Source: an uncultured Lachnospiraceae bacterium (lineage in GTDB: Bacteria; Bacillota; Clostridia; Lachnospirales; Lachnospiraceae). From it: 64,000 bases of DNA. The notes below the pieces were generated by a model. It was given only the letters and a program-made list of their open reading frames with translations, had not been told where the DNA came from and did no database searches. Within the stretch, counting starts at the first letter, position 1; each line of letters starts with the position of its first letter. Below are positions 43,026 through 52,544 of the stretch, piece after piece. Position numbers and translations under genes: made by a program. The stretch covers positions 42,468-106,467 of the forward strand of contig CASWVG010000005.1 in the NCBI GenBank assembly GCA_949472775.1, written 5' to 3'.

Positions 43026-44363
43026 TTATCTTCTCCTGTCAATCCCGGTCCGCTGATAATATGCCGCCTTGTCCTTGTACATCTGCGTCTCCGCCGTAGC
43101 GAGCACGACGCTGACTCCGGCTTCACTGTTATTCTCCCAGTCAGCGCCCACCGCCATATTGACGGATGACTCCGCCATAATTTTTCTTAAGCGCGCGACC
43201 CTCTCCCTGAATTCCGTCTCTCCGATACCCGCACAGATCGCCAGCAGTTCATCTCCTCCGATGCGGAACAACTCGTAGGCGTCCCCGAACGCCTCCTTCA
43301 TACAGGCACTGGCGGCAAGAATCAGCTGATCTCCCGCCTCATGCCCCTCCACGTCATTCACACGCTTCAGTCCTGTGATATCTCCGTAGACAATTCCCAC
43401 GCTCTCCCCGGGGCGCATGCCTTCCGTATATTTTACCATGGCATAACGGTTTCCGATCTGGGTGAGCTGATCCAGATAGGACATTCTCTCCAGATTTCTG
43501 ACGAGATTGCGCATTTTCAGCAGGGATTCAATAAAATGCCCCATGATCTGCAGCATATTGGAAATATAATGGAGAGACTCTGCCGGCGGATTATCCACCC
43601 CGTAAAACCCGATTATCCTTCCGTCCTCATACAGCGGCACTACCGTAATCGAAGAGATATCCTGCTGTTTCAACATCTCATATTGGATCGGGTTCTTTGT
43701 CCTGACCTCCTCGGTATCATCAATCACCACGCACTTGTCCTCTGCGAAGAGGCGATACCATCCCTCGCAGACTTCCGGCGGCACATTTTGCAGATTATCT
43801 TTCTGTGGGCTCACGCCGCTCACCACCCACTCGTAAGTGTTGTCGTCGCCGCCCTGTGCATTTTTCTCAAAAATATATACCCGTTCGCCGCCAAGCGCCT
43901 TGCCCAGATACTCAATCACAATCTTTAAGGAAGTTTCCGGATCAGATGCCAGCATGGCAGTCCGCAGCGCCTCGTTGATCAGCGCCTCCTTATTCTGATA
44001 ATCGCGGATGATCTCATTCTGTTTGGTATCCGCGCTGATGTCAACGGCAATCTCGACACGCAGCCTTCTGCCGTCCAACTCTATCAAGGTGTCCTTCACC
44101 ATTGTATGCCTGTTGTAGACAGGATTGTAATAGCGCCACTCTTTAAACTGCCCCGGAACAAGTTCTCTGTTATTACAGATCTCGCACGGCGCGGAGGCAT
44201 TCTGCAGCACCTCGTAACACTTCTTCCCTCTGGTCTGTTCCAGAGAGGCGAGTCCGCAGATCGAAAGCGCTTTCTTATTCATATAAATAAATTCATAGGT
44301 GTCCGCGTCCGCGACGTAGACCAGTTCATTCATGTTTTCAAAAAATTCCCATATGGGTTCCAT
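43026..44363 (-). CDS. PAS-GAF-GGDEF diguanylate cyclase
   Basis: 445 residues. PAS domain about 1-110 (LVYVADADTYEFIYMNKKAL), GAF domain about 135-280 and GGDEF domain about 285-440. The signature loop reads GGDEL (369-373) instead of GGDEF, with supporting motifs LDQLTQIGNRYAMVKY and YGDITGLKRVND. No RxxD inhibitory site precedes the loop. No transmembrane segment, so a cytoplasmic sensor. It probably makes c-di-GMP, the ligand expected by the PilZ domain of the glycan synthase at 21.7-24 kb, though the two loci are 19 kb apart. ATG 44363 follows AAAGGAG. Confidence 0.92.
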   Translation of the reverse strand: MEPIWEFFENMNELVYVADADTYEFIYMNKKALSICGLASLEQTRGKKCYEVLQNASAPCEICNNRELVPGQFKEWRYYNPVYNRHTMVKDTLIELDGRRLRVEIAVDISADTKQNEIIRDYQNKEALINEALRTAMLASDPETSLKIVIEYLGKALGGERVYIFEKNAQGGDDNTYEWVVSGVSPQKDNLQNVPPEVCEGWYRLFAEDKCVVIDDTEEVRTKNPIQYEMLKQQDISSITVVPLYEDGRIIGFYGVDNPPAESLHYISNMLQIMGHFIESLLKMRNLVRNLERMSYLDQLTQIGNRYAMVKYTEGMRPGESVGIVYGDITGLKRVNDVEGHEAGDQLILAASACMKEAFGDAYELFRIGGDELLAICAGIGETEFRERVARLRKIMAESSVNMAVGADWENNSEAGVSVVLATAETQMYKDKAAYYQRTGIDRRR

Positions 44364-44471
44364 CTATTATTTGTCTCCTTTAAATGCTGCAGACATTCTA
44401 TCATATCCGCAGCGCGAGCTCACAAAACCTATGGTTTTCCTCGCTAGCGGGCTTGTCTCATCTCCGAGCAC

Positions 44472-44481
44472 ATTATACCAC
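44472..44481 (-). promoter_or_regulatory. Extended -10 promoter for the diguanylate cyclase gene
   Basis: Minus strand TGTGGTATAAT ends at 44472, an extended -10 with perfect TATAAT and no recognisable -35. Confidence 0.5.
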
Positions 44482-44512
44482 AGAGCAGACAACAAATCCA
44501 TTAAAAGAAACA

Positions 44513-46057
44513 TCACAGCCGATATATCCCCGCGGAACAGGGCGCCGCCGCAAAGCCTCCCGCCGCGCCTTCGATCTTTCCTCCTATTGTGTAGAGCGCT
44601 TCCCCAGGGGTTACGCCGCCGCTTATAGGCTGCTTTCTGTCGGAAGGGTTAATGACCACCAACAGCTTTTCGTCCCCGCCCTTTCTTACAAACATAAGCG
44701 GGTAATTATCGGTCTGTATAAACTCGATATCCCCGTCGTTTCGCAGCGCCGCATGGGACTGCCTAAACGCAATCAGCCGCTTGACCTCACTGTAGAGGGA
44801 ATTCGCATCCCCCATCTGCGCCGCAACCGTAGGCCGGTCCGGCGCGCTGTCCTGCGCCACATAAAGCATTTCCGGCTTAGCCGACGAAAAGCCCGCATTC
44901 AGGGAGTCATCCCACTGCATGGGAGAACGGGATCCGGTCCGCTCATAACCGCCTTCCACGGAAGCCAGCCCCTCCACATACCGCATACCGATCTCGTCGC
45001 CATAATAGATAAAAGGTGCACCCGGCATGGTCAGAAGAAAGGCAAAAGCCAGTTTCATCTCCTCCTTATCAAGCCGTCTTGCCAGTCTTTCCATGTCGTG
45101 ATTGCCCGAAGGAATGCAGATCAGTCCGCCGCAGGACTTTGCATAATTCTCCTGATATTTCTCCCAGAAAGCGTGGACGTCCCCTTTTCCCCTTCTGGAA
45201 AACCAGGGTTCTTCGCAGCGGAACAAGTCATTGTAATGGGAAGGACCAAAATGCAGCAGAAAATCCATGTGGAAGCCGCCCGCCAGGGACTTATCCGGCT
45301 CTCCCCACTCGGAAACCAGCACCGACGCAGGAAACTCTCTGTCAAGAAACGCCCGGATGTCCTGCCACAGTTTGATCGTGCCCTTTCCTTCCTCATCGTT
45401 TTTCACAAGGGAATGTGCCATATCCACGCGGAACCCGTCGCAACCGGCCGAAAGCCAGAACCGCATTATGTCTTTCATCGCCTCCCTCGTCGCCAATGGT
45501 CCTGGCGCGTCCATCGCCTGCTGCCATTTTTTCTCGGGATCCGGCTTATAATAACCGTAATTGAGCGCCGGCTGATGGGAAAAGAAATTCACCCCGCACG
45601 CGCCTACGCGCTCGGAAATACCTTTGAGGGCGTTCATGCCGTCCGGTTCCTCCCACGTACTGTCCGTCCACACATAGCGGTCTGTGAACTCGTTCCTCTC
45701 TGCTTTCATGGACTCGTGAAACCATTTATGATTCACTGAAGTATGTCCCGGCACCAGATCCAGAAGCACATGCATCTCCCTCTTATGCGCCTCCTTAAAA
45801 AGCCGTACCAGATCCTCGTTGGTTCCGTATCGGGGCGCCACGGTGAAGTAGTCCTCCACGTCATAACCCGCGTCGTAGAAGGGCGACAGAAAACAGGGGT
45901 TGAGCCAGAGCGCGTTACAGCCAAGCTCCTTAATATAATCCAGCTTTTCAATGATGCCCTGCATATCCCCGATACCGTCAGCGTTGGTGTCGTTATAAGA
46001 CTGCGGATAAATTTCATAAAAAATTGCTTGGTTAAGCCAGTTCGGTCTGCCTGCCAT
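44513..46057 (-). CDS. Glycoside hydrolase family 13 alpha-glucosidase/amylase-like enzyme
   Basis: 514 residues from ATG 46057 (MAGRPNWLNQAIFYEIYP), with GAGGAGG 8 nt upstream. TIM barrel with GH13 regions: LLDLVPGHTS, DGFRVDMAH (nucleophile Asp), LVSEWGEP (acid/base Glu) and SGNHDMER (third Asp). The C-terminal beta domain ends at GIYRL. No signal peptide, so it probably acts on imported oligosaccharides (maltose, trehalose or isomaltose types); exact specificity is unclear. No transporter lies beside it. Confidence 0.92.
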   Translation of the reverse strand: MAGRPNWLNQAIFYEIYPQSYNDTNADGIGDMQGIIEKLDYIKELGCNALWLNPCFLSPFYDAGYDVEDYFTVAPRYGTNEDLVRLFKEAHKREMHVLLDLVPGHTSVNHKWFHESMKAERNEFTDRYVWTDSTWEEPDGMNALKGISERVGACGVNFFSHQPALNYGYYKPDPEKKWQQAMDAPGPLATREAMKDIMRFWLSAGCDGFRVDMAHSLVKNDEEGKGTIKLWQDIRAFLDREFPASVLVSEWGEPDKSLAGGFHMDFLLHFGPSHYNDLFRCEEPWFSRRGKGDVHAFWEKYQENYAKSCGGLICIPSGNHDMERLARRLDKEEMKLAFAFLLTMPGAPFIYYGDEIGMRYVEGLASVEGGYERTGSRSPMQWDDSLNAGFSSAKPEMLYVAQDSAPDRPTVAAQMGDANSLYSEVKRLIAFRQSHAALRNDGDIEFIQTDNYPLMFVRKGGDEKLLVVINPSDRKQPISGGVTPGEALYTIGGKIEGAAGGFAAAPCSAGIYRL

Positions 46058-46126
46058 AGTAATTTCCTCCTCTATCTGTGTTATCTTTTTTAGGGAATGC
46101 CGTCGTTCACCGTCCTCTTTTCCAAC

Positions 46127-46155
46127 ATAATACTCGCACAGATAGCCAAAAGCAA
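46127..46155 (-). promoter_or_regulatory. Promoter for the GH13 gene
   Basis: Minus strand TTGCTT (46150-46155), 17-bp spacer, TATTAT (46127-46132). Confidence 0.5.
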
Positions 46156-46176
46156 TCCCAAATACTATCATTTTCT

Positions 46177-46190
46177 GATATTATAATATC
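46177..46190. promoter_or_regulatory. Perfect 14-bp palindrome upstream of the GH13 promoter
   Basis: GATATTATAATATC is self-complementary over all 14 bases and lies 21 bp upstream of the -35 element. It may be an operator or an activator site. Confidence 0.45.
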
Positions 46191-46222
46191 ACGCAGCAAC
46201 CGTATCCGGACACTTTTTCAAA

Positions 46223-47110
46223 CTACTCAATATAAATTTCTGAAACCGCATCCTCCACACCGTTGATCTGCAGCCTGACATGCACTTTCCCGTTCTCAAA
46301 TTCATTTAAGGGATATGCCAGCGGCTCGGAAAGATCTGTCACGTCAACGGACTTTACCACATCCTCCTGCACCAGCCACAGGACAAGCGTTGCTCCCTCC
46401 GGCACCGTGCCGCAGGAAATATCCGCATGAAGTGTCTGGATGTCGGCGTCCGTGATCGTCATATCCCTTTCTTTCACAAATCCGTCGCTGGCGCTTTTAA
46501 CATGCAGCTTCCAGACCCCATTCCGATAGGTGCTGTAATCCAAAATCACACCCATATTCCATACCCGGTCACTGGAAGCAACATTTGTGTTGATACCATT
46601 TCCGCAAACCGCGCTGACGATAAATCCCGTAAGGCATGCGAGCATAAGCACCATACTCACAATACCGGCAAAGATGAATGTTAAGTGATGCGTTCCCTGT
46701 TTTACCATCATATGATTATCCTCCTTCTCGTTCTTTGTTCCACATTCTTCACAATAGTTTGCGGTTACTGAAATCCGGTGCCCGCAAGCCGGACATACCA
46801 TTTTCACTTCCGATCGTCGCAAAAAGTAAATCAGCAGTCCGATAAAAGGCGAGACCGCAAAAACTACAAACGCCCATATTACCGGATCGTCGCCCCGCCT
46901 TTTACAATCCAGATATACCCACGCCGCAAAAAAAGCGCAAGTGCACAGTGCAAAGAAAATAAAACATAGAATCATTGCCGGATACAACATGGAAAGACCG
47001 TTAAAGCCATCACTTTTTATAAAATACAAACCAAACCGCAAAAAAACCAGCATTGTAATAACCGGAATACCAATATAAAGCACAAATTTATTCTTTTTTA
47101 CATAGTTCAT
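46223..47110 (-). CDS. Membrane protein with central zinc ribbon, ECF sigma operon
   Basis: 295 residues. There are three transmembrane helices in the N-terminal 95 residues, a zinc ribbon (CPACGHRIS ... CEECG, about 106-124), a fourth helix (about 145-168), then an extracytoplasmic beta-rich domain to the end. ATG 47110 overlaps the upstream gene as ATGA. As third gene after an ECF sigma factor and a small membrane protein, it may be part of the sensing or target machinery. Function not recognised. Confidence 0.85.
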   Translation of the reverse strand: MNYVKKNKFVLYIGIPVITMLVFLRFGLYFIKSDGFNGLSMLYPAMILCFIFFALCTCAFFAAWVYLDCKRRGDDPVIWAFVVFAVSPFIGLLIYFLRRSEVKMVCPACGHRISVTANYCEECGTKNEKEDNHMMVKQGTHHLTFIFAGIVSMVLMLACLTGFIVSAVCGNGINTNVASSDRVWNMGVILDYSTYRNGVWKLHVKSASDGFVKERDMTITDADIQTLHADISCGTVPEGATLVLWLVQEDVVKSVDVTDLSEPLAYPLNEFENGKVHVRLQINGVEDAVSEIYIE

Positions 47111-47484
47111 GCCAGTACACCTCTCTTCTCAACGCGGATCGTAATTTCCTCTTTTATGTCTGCTCTTTTTAAGCCTACTACGGTAAGCAGAATTCCCAAC
47201 AGACCAATATAGAAGCACGCGCCGGCGGCGAAATAAGATAAATAAATATTTTCGATCACAATCAGCGCCAGAACTGCCAGCAGAGAAAACAGGATCAGAT
47301 TGAACACCATCGGCAGATACCAGAGTGATAATTTATGCACGACAGGCTGTTTCTGAAGCACAGCTTCCTGCTGATACAGAGCTGCTTTGAGTTTCCGATT
47401 CAGTTCCGGGGACGGCACATCCGTCATTTTCAAAGAAGCCTGGATCAGTTTTTCTATTTCCACATCAGAACGATTATCTCCCAT
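47107..47484 (-). CDS. Small membrane protein, probable anti-sigma partner
   Basis: 125 residues. A cytoplasmic N-terminus (about 1-50, LIQASLKMTDVPSPELNRKLK) is followed by two transmembrane helices (about 54-78 and 82-103) and a short basic tail. Its start lies 11 bp inside the sigma-factor gene, typical of sigma/anti-sigma pairs. No ZAS zinc motif is present, so the anti-sigma role rests on position. Confidence 0.78.
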   Translation of the reverse strand: MGDNRSDVEIEKLIQASLKMTDVPSPELNRKLKAALYQQEAVLQKQPVVHKLSLWYLPMVFNLILFSLLAVLALIVIENIYLSYFAAGACFYIGLLGILLTVVGLKRADIKEEITIRVEKRGVLA

Positions 47485-47998
47485 AACCTGCTTCCTCCAA
47501 TCTTTGTTTCATTAAGCTTCTTCCCTTAAACAACCGGCTTTTCACAGTGCCGGGCGGCTTCTTTATGATAGCCGCTATCTGCTCCACAGAACACTCGGAA
47601 AGGTAAAATAAAAACAGGGGCACTTGAAATTTTTCCGGAAGCGTCTGTATGATCCGGCGTACCTGCACGGCCAGCTCTTTTTGAAGATACCCTTCTTCCA
47701 CATCCCCCTCAGATTGCACTACTGACTCCATCTCCTCATCAATATTACTGCAGGGCGCGATCCTATTTCGGCGGGCACTTTTTCTTCTGTCGCTTTTCCA
47801 GATATGATAGGCGTTAGAAAAGAACAGCGCTCTCGGATTTTTCTCCCAGTCCAGGGTCCACTCCGTCTCCAGCGCTTTCAGAAACGTCTGCTGGTACAAG
47901 TCTTCGGCGTCTGATTTGTCCATACAGAGCTTCAGGCAGAATCTATATACGTCCTTGCCGAAACCATCTATACATTTTTCTATTTCACCTGCGTTCAC
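47474..47998 (-). CDS. ECF-type RNA polymerase sigma factor
   Basis: 174 residues. Region 2 includes YRFCLKLCMDKSDAEDLYQQ, and region 4 reads LPEKFQVPLFLFYLSECSVE with KPPGTVKSRLFKGR as recognition helix. No region 3, so ECF type. GTG 47998 follows GGGGAGGTGAGG. It heads a three-gene operon with the putative anti-sigma and zinc-ribbon membrane proteins, and its own promoter has ECF character. Confidence 0.94.
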   Translation of the reverse strand: MNAGEIEKCIDGFGKDVYRFCLKLCMDKSDAEDLYQQTFLKALETEWTLDWEKNPRALFFSNAYHIWKSDRRKSARRNRIAPCSNIDEEMESVVQSEGDVEEGYLQKELAVQVRRIIQTLPEKFQVPLFLFYLSECSVEQIAAIIKKPPGTVKSRLFKGRSLMKQRLEEAGYGR

Positions 47999-48029
47999 CG
48001 CCTCACCTCCCCTGCCTGTTCACCTTATA

Positions 48030-48055
48030 TTCGTCGCGTAATTGCGCGAGGTTCA
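48030..48055 (-). promoter_or_regulatory. ECF-type autoregulated promoter of the sigma operon
   Basis: Minus strand TGAACC (48050-48055), 16-bp spacer, CGAA (48030-48033), matching the general ECF pattern (GAAC-N16-CGWA). The spacer contains TCGCG/CGCGA. Autoregulation is the usual arrangement. Confidence 0.5.
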
Positions 48056-48102
48056 CTTTTATTCCAGGAAAATTTCTTAATTGTACATGATACGTAACTT
48101 AC

Positions 48103-48130
48103 AAATGGGACAGATTTCTCTGTCCCATTT
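48103..48130. terminator. Hairpin after mfd
   Basis: Perfect 11-bp stem AAATGGGACAG / CTGTCCCATTT (48103-48113, 48120-48130), 6-nt loop. U-runs are short on both sides, so strength is uncertain. Confidence 0.55.
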
Positions 48131-48183
48131 TCACAAATCTCATGCAATATAAGCTGTCCCTTTACCACATCAACACGATATCA

Positions 48184-51100
48184 TTACACCAGCAGTTCCT
48201 CCATTTTCGCAAGTGCCTCCCCTGTCAGCATAAGCAGCGTCTCCTCATCTTTCTCAATCACCCCGCACTTCCTGTAATGGAGATAAAAGGTGGGATCACC
48301 CTTCGGATCAAAACGAAGCCGTCCGCCATAATCGCTTATGAGAAGCGGAATATTTTCCACCCGGATCGGTGCGTCGGGGCGAAGCGTGAAACTGATCCGC
48401 TCGTTCTTCCCCTTCACCTCCGGCATATAAAGTCTGTGGGCGTGGGAGCGGATCAGCGCAATCCGCAGTAGATTATCCACCGATTTCGGAATTTGACCAA
48501 ACCGGTCAAGCAGTTCCTCCCGCATATCGTCACATTCGTGTTCGTTCTCAATGCCTGCAATCCGCTTATAGATATCCAGCTTCTGCACTTCGTTCACAAT
48601 GTATTGCGGCGGAATGTAAGCGTCTACATCCAGATCAACAAGGGTATTGAAATCCTCGATCACGGAAATTCCTTTCTTCGTCTTAACCGCCTCGCTTAGC
48701 ATTTTACAATAGAGGTCATACCCCACCGCCTGCATATGACCGTGCTGGCTTTTTCCGAGCAGGCTGCCCGCGCCGCGGATTTCCAGATCGCGCATGGCAA
48801 TCTTAAAACCGCTTCCCAGCTCCGTAAATTCCCGGATTGCCTCAAGCCGCTTCTCCGCCACCTCCTTAAGCACCTTATCCCGCTTATACATAAGAAAGGC
48901 GTATGCCGTCCGGTTGGAGCGCCCCACACGCCCCCGAAGCTGGTAGAGCTGCGACAGCCCCATCTGGTCGGAATCGTGGATAATCATGGTATTTACGTTA
49001 GAAATATCTAACCCCGTCTCAATGATAGTGGTCGACACCAGCACATCGATATCCCCGTTCACAAAATCAAACATGATCCGCTCCAGTTCCGCTTCTTTCA
49101 TCTGCCCGTGGGCAAACGCCACATTCGCCTCCGGCACGAGATCGCTGATTGCCGCCGCCACATCCGCAATATTGTTGACTCTGTTGTAGACGTAATAAAC
49201 CTGTCCCGCTCTGGCAAGCTCCCGGACAATCGCCTCCCTGACCATCTCCTCGTTGTACTCACAGACAAAGGTCTGGATCGGCAGTCTGTCCTCGGGCGCC
49301 TCCTCGAGCACACTCATGTCCCGGATGCCCACCAGGCTCATGTGGAGCGTTCTCGGGATAGGCGTCGCCGTCAACGTCAGCACATCCACGTTCTCCTTCA
49401 ATTTCTTGATTTTTTCCTTGTGAGCTACACCAAAACGCTGTTCCTCGTCAATGATCAGAAGCCCCAGATCTTTATATTCCACATCCGCTGACAATACGCG
49501 GTGGGTACCGATCACAATGTCCACCATGCCCTTCTTCAAGTCCGTGATCGTCTTTTTCTGCTCCGCAGCCGTGCGAAACCGGGAAAGCAGGTCAATGCGC
49601 ACGGGAAAATCCTTCATTCTCTGCACAAAGGTATGGTAATGCTGCTGTGCAAGAATGGTCGTCGGCACGAGATAAACCACCTGTTTGTTTTCCTGCACCG
49701 CCTTAAACGCCGCGCGGATGGCGATCTCCGTCTTTCCGTAACCCACGTCGCCGCAGATCAGGCGGTCCATGATCTTCTCGCTCTCCATGTCCTCCTTGGT
49801 GGCAGCGATAGCAAGCACCTGATCCTCCGTCTCCTCGAAGGGAAACATCTCCTCAAACTCCCTCTGCCAGACTGTATCTGTCCCGTAACAGTAGCCCTTT
49901 CCATTCTGTCTGGCGGCGTAAAGCTCCACCAGATCCCCGGCAATCTCCTCCACCGCCGTGCGCACCTTGGATTTGGTTCTGGTCCATTCCTGCGTCCCCA
50001 GCTTATTCAGTTTCGGTTTCGTACCGCCGTCCGCCGAAGCGTATTTCTGGATCACGTCAAGCCCTGTCGCCAGCACATAGAGAACGCCGCCGTCCCGGTA
50101 GGAGATCTTCATGTAGTCCTTCACCACATGCTCGACCTCCACCTTCTCAATGCCCTGATAAATCCCCAGGCCGTGGCTCTCATGCACCACATAATCGCCT
50201 ACTTTGAGGTCATTAAAGTCGTTGATCTTCTGACCTTCATAAACTTTTTTCTTTCTCTTCTTCTTTTTCTGCGCGCCAAAAATATCGCTCTCCGCAATGA
50301 CCATAAACTGCAGAAGCGGATATTCAAATCCTTTGCGGACCCTTCCGTAAGCCGTCATCACTTCCCCCGGCTGCACCTCACGCATGGGGTCTTCCGTGTA
50401 AAAAGCGTTCAGTTCCTGATCCCGCAGATCCTCCGCCAGCCTCCTGGCCCGGGTTCTTGAGCCGGAAAGCAGCAGAATGCGGTAGCCCTTTTTCTTATAA
50501 TTTTTTAAGTCCTTCACAAGCGACTCAAAACTGTTATTGTAGGAGGGAAGGCTTCTCGCCTGCACCGCAAATTTGTGCTCTGTCTTGACTAGCGGGTTTT
50601 TCCCCTCCATGGAGGACAGGCTCACGACACGACGGTTTTCCAGTCCTGCCGCCACCGCTGCCGCCGGAAACAGGATGTCCATCTGCCCTGGCAGGATATA
50701 CCCCTTCTCCGCGCGGTGCGCCATGCTCTCACGAAATTCCAGTTCCACCGCGTCCACATGCTCTCTGATCCGCAGCGGTTCATCCAGAAAAACACAAGCC
50801 CCATCCCCCGCAAAACAATCCGCAAAGGATGATAGTTCCGGGTAAAAGTAGCGCACATAGCTGTCCAGATTGATCGCGTTATAAGAAATACCAAGCTCTG
50901 TAAGCTTCTCCGACAGTTCCCGGTTCTGCACCTCGATCCGGTGCGCCTCCTCAGTCTTCATCTGCTTTCTGAGCGCTTCCGCCTGCTTTTTCGCCTCTTT
51001 CTGGATTTTGTTAAGCCCTGCCGAAAGCTCCTCCTTCGACAAAATAAGTTCCGTTGCCGGATAGATGGACACAGCCTCCAGCTTCTCAATGGAGCGCTGG

Positions 51101-51723
51101 CTCAGAACGTCAAAGCTGCGGATCGACTCCACCTCATCCCCCCACAGTTCGATCCTGTAAGGATTTTCCTCCGTCAAATCAAAAATATCTACAATGCCGC
51201 CCCGGATGCTGAACTGCCCCGGCTCCTCCACCTGATCGCATCTCTCGTAACCAAGCCCTGCCAGAACGTCGGCCAGCTTATGCTCCTCCAAGGACGACTG
51301 CCTGTCTATGGAAATGACATGCTTACGCCAGTCCTCCAAGGACACCTGTGGCGCCATCAGCGCGTCAAAAGTGGTAATCACGGTCAGCGGCACGCCCTCC
51401 GCCATTCTCCGGAAAACCTTGATCCGCTCCTTGGTAAGCTGATTGCCGTGAATGTCCGCCTGAAAGAAAATCAGATCTTTTGCCGGATACAACATGACAT
51501 TCCTGTCATAAAATTGATAATCTTCATACAGTTCCTTGGCACGCAGATCGTTAAAAGTGATAATCAGCTTCCGGCGAAATCCCTCGCCCAGACCATAAAT
51601 CATATGCAGTTTCTGGGAGTCTGCACAGCCGCTTAAAGCGGCGGATGCCTTCCCTCTCGCAAGCAGCTCCCGTATCTCTTCATATTCCCCCAGCTCCGAA
51701 AGCGGGGCCAATAATGCTCTCAT
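48184..51723 (-). CDS. mfd: Transcription-repair coupling factor
   Basis: 1179 residues, the usual Mfd length. Removes RNA polymerase stalled at DNA lesions and recruits UvrA. UvrB-like N-terminal region, RNA-polymerase-interacting domain (NDLKVGDYVVHESHGLGIYQ near residue 500), then an RecG-like helicase with Walker A GDVGYGKTE (near 655), DEEQRFGV (near 755), SATPIPRT-type LTATPIPRTLH and a C-terminal TRCF domain. No gaps seen. It is 138 bp downstream of pth on the same strand, an order common in Firmicutes. Confidence 0.98.
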   Translation of the reverse strand: MRALLAPLSELGEYEEIRELLARGKASAALSGCADSQKLHMIYGLGEGFRRKLIITFNDLRAKELYEDYQFYDRNVMLYPAKDLIFFQADIHGNQLTKERIKVFRRMAEGVPLTVITTFDALMAPQVSLEDWRKHVISIDRQSSLEEHKLADVLAGLGYERCDQVEEPGQFSIRGGIVDIFDLTEENPYRIELWGDEVESIRSFDVLSQRSIEKLEAVSIYPATELILSKEELSAGLNKIQKEAKKQAEALRKQMKTEEAHRIEVQNRELSEKLTELGISYNAINLDSYVRYFYPELSSFADCFAGDGACVFLDEPLRIREHVDAVELEFRESMAHRAEKGYILPGQMDILFPAAAVAAGLENRRVVSLSSMEGKNPLVKTEHKFAVQARSLPSYNNSFESLVKDLKNYKKKGYRILLLSGSRTRARRLAEDLRDQELNAFYTEDPMREVQPGEVMTAYGRVRKGFEYPLLQFMVIAESDIFGAQKKKKRKKKVYEGQKINDFNDLKVGDYVVHESHGLGIYQGIEKVEVEHVVKDYMKISYRDGGVLYVLATGLDVIQKYASADGGTKPKLNKLGTQEWTRTKSKVRTAVEEIAGDLVELYAARQNGKGYCYGTDTVWQREFEEMFPFEETEDQVLAIAATKEDMESEKIMDRLICGDVGYGKTEIAIRAAFKAVQENKQVVYLVPTTILAQQHYHTFVQRMKDFPVRIDLLSRFRTAAEQKKTITDLKKGMVDIVIGTHRVLSADVEYKDLGLLIIDEEQRFGVAHKEKIKKLKENVDVLTLTATPIPRTLHMSLVGIRDMSVLEEAPEDRLPIQTFVCEYNEEMVREAIVRELARAGQVYYVYNRVNNIADVAAAISDLVPEANVAFAHGQMKEAELERIMFDFVNGDIDVLVSTTIIETGLDISNVNTMIIHDSDQMGLSQLYQLRGRVGRSNRTAYAFLMYKRDKVLKEVAEKRLEAIREFTELGSGFKIAMRDLEIRGAGSLLGKSQHGHMQAVGYDLYCKMLSEAVKTKKGISVIEDFNTLVDLDVDAYIPPQYIVNEVQKLDIYKRIAGIENEHECDDMREELLDRFGQIPKSVDNLLRIALIRSHAHRLYMPEVKGKNERISFTLRPDAPIRVENIPLLISDYGGRLRFDPKGDPTFYLHYRKCGVIEKDEETLLMLTGEALAKMEELLV

Positions 51724-51861
51724 GCAAACCTCTTTCTACCTTTATAACTGATACTTCTCATCTTCCTCAACTGTGTTCTTTTGCGCTGCCAGTATCTTCC
51801 CATCTTTATAGCGGATACCGCCCGGTCCCCCTCTTCTTTGTCCACCCGGTCGCGCGCTTTC

Positions 51862-52449
51862 TTATTCCTTCTTCTCCTGCCGTTTCCGCGCATTATATTT
51901 GTTCATAGCCGCATCCGGTCCCTCCGCAATCATCGTCTCTATAGCGAATGTGGCGGTTCTCGCACCCTCGTTCATCACTTCCCGCTCCTCCGTTGAGAAA
52001 TGCCCCAGCACATAATCCGCCAGATCCATCCGGGGCGGTTTTTCCCCCACGCCCATCCGCACACGAATAAACTCGTCGTGCCCCAGATGCATAATGATAT
52101 TTTTCAGACCATTGTGTCCCCCGTCGCTGCCCCGCTTGCGGATGCGGATCTGTCCCATGTCAAGACTCACGTCGTCCGAAATCACAACCAGTTCGCTCTT
52201 CTCGTCCACCTTATAAAAGTCTATGACGCTTCGGACGCTCTCACCACTCAAATTCATGTAAGTGAGCGGCTTTACGAGAACCGCTTTCTGCCCCGCAACG
52301 ATTCCCTTGCCAATCAACGCCTTGTGCTTTTTTTCACCCAACACAATATCGTTCTTCTCTGCGATCGCATCAATCACGTCAAAGCCAATGTTGTGTCTTG
52401 TATTCACATATTTTTTCTCCGGATTTCCCAATCCTACAATAATATACAT
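51862..52449 (-). CDS. pth: Peptidyl-tRNA hydrolase
   Basis: 195 residues. Releases tRNA from stalled peptidyl-tRNA. Signature VGLGNPEKKYVNTRHNIGFD with the catalytic His (H20), KPLTYMNLSGESV and GSDGGHNGLKNI. ATG 52449 follows TCGAGG. Its leader contains a terminator-like hairpin (52480-52517). Confidence 0.97.
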   Translation of the reverse strand: MYIIVGLGNPEKKYVNTRHNIGFDVIDAIAEKNDIVLGEKKHKALIGKGIVAGQKAVLVKPLTYMNLSGESVRSVIDFYKVDEKSELVVISDDVSLDMGQIRIRKRGSDGGHNGLKNIIMHLGHDEFIRVRMGVGEKPPRMDLADYVLGHFSTEEREVMNEGARTATFAIETMIAEGPDAAMNKYNARKRQEKKE

Positions 52450-52479
52450 ATCAGCCTCGATTCTTTAATTTCAGACATC

Positions 52480-52517
52480 AAAAAAAGCAGCCGAACCTGC
52501 CAATGTGAATGGTTGCT
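52480..52517 (-). terminator. Terminator-like hairpin in the pth leader
   Basis: Minus strand AGCAACC (52517-52511), 18-nt loop, GGCTGCT (52492-52486), then seven T's. It lies between the predicted promoter and pth, so it is either an attenuator or ends a short transcript. The plus strand also has a T-run after the arm. Confidence 0.6.
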
Positions 52518-52544
52518 TTTTGCTTGGGTTATATGGTCAGAGTC

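Noticed and set aside
44364..44512. c-di-GMP riboswitch before the diguanylate cyclase gene
   Set aside because: The leader has a small AAAACC/GGTTTT hairpin but not the conserved GEMM core.
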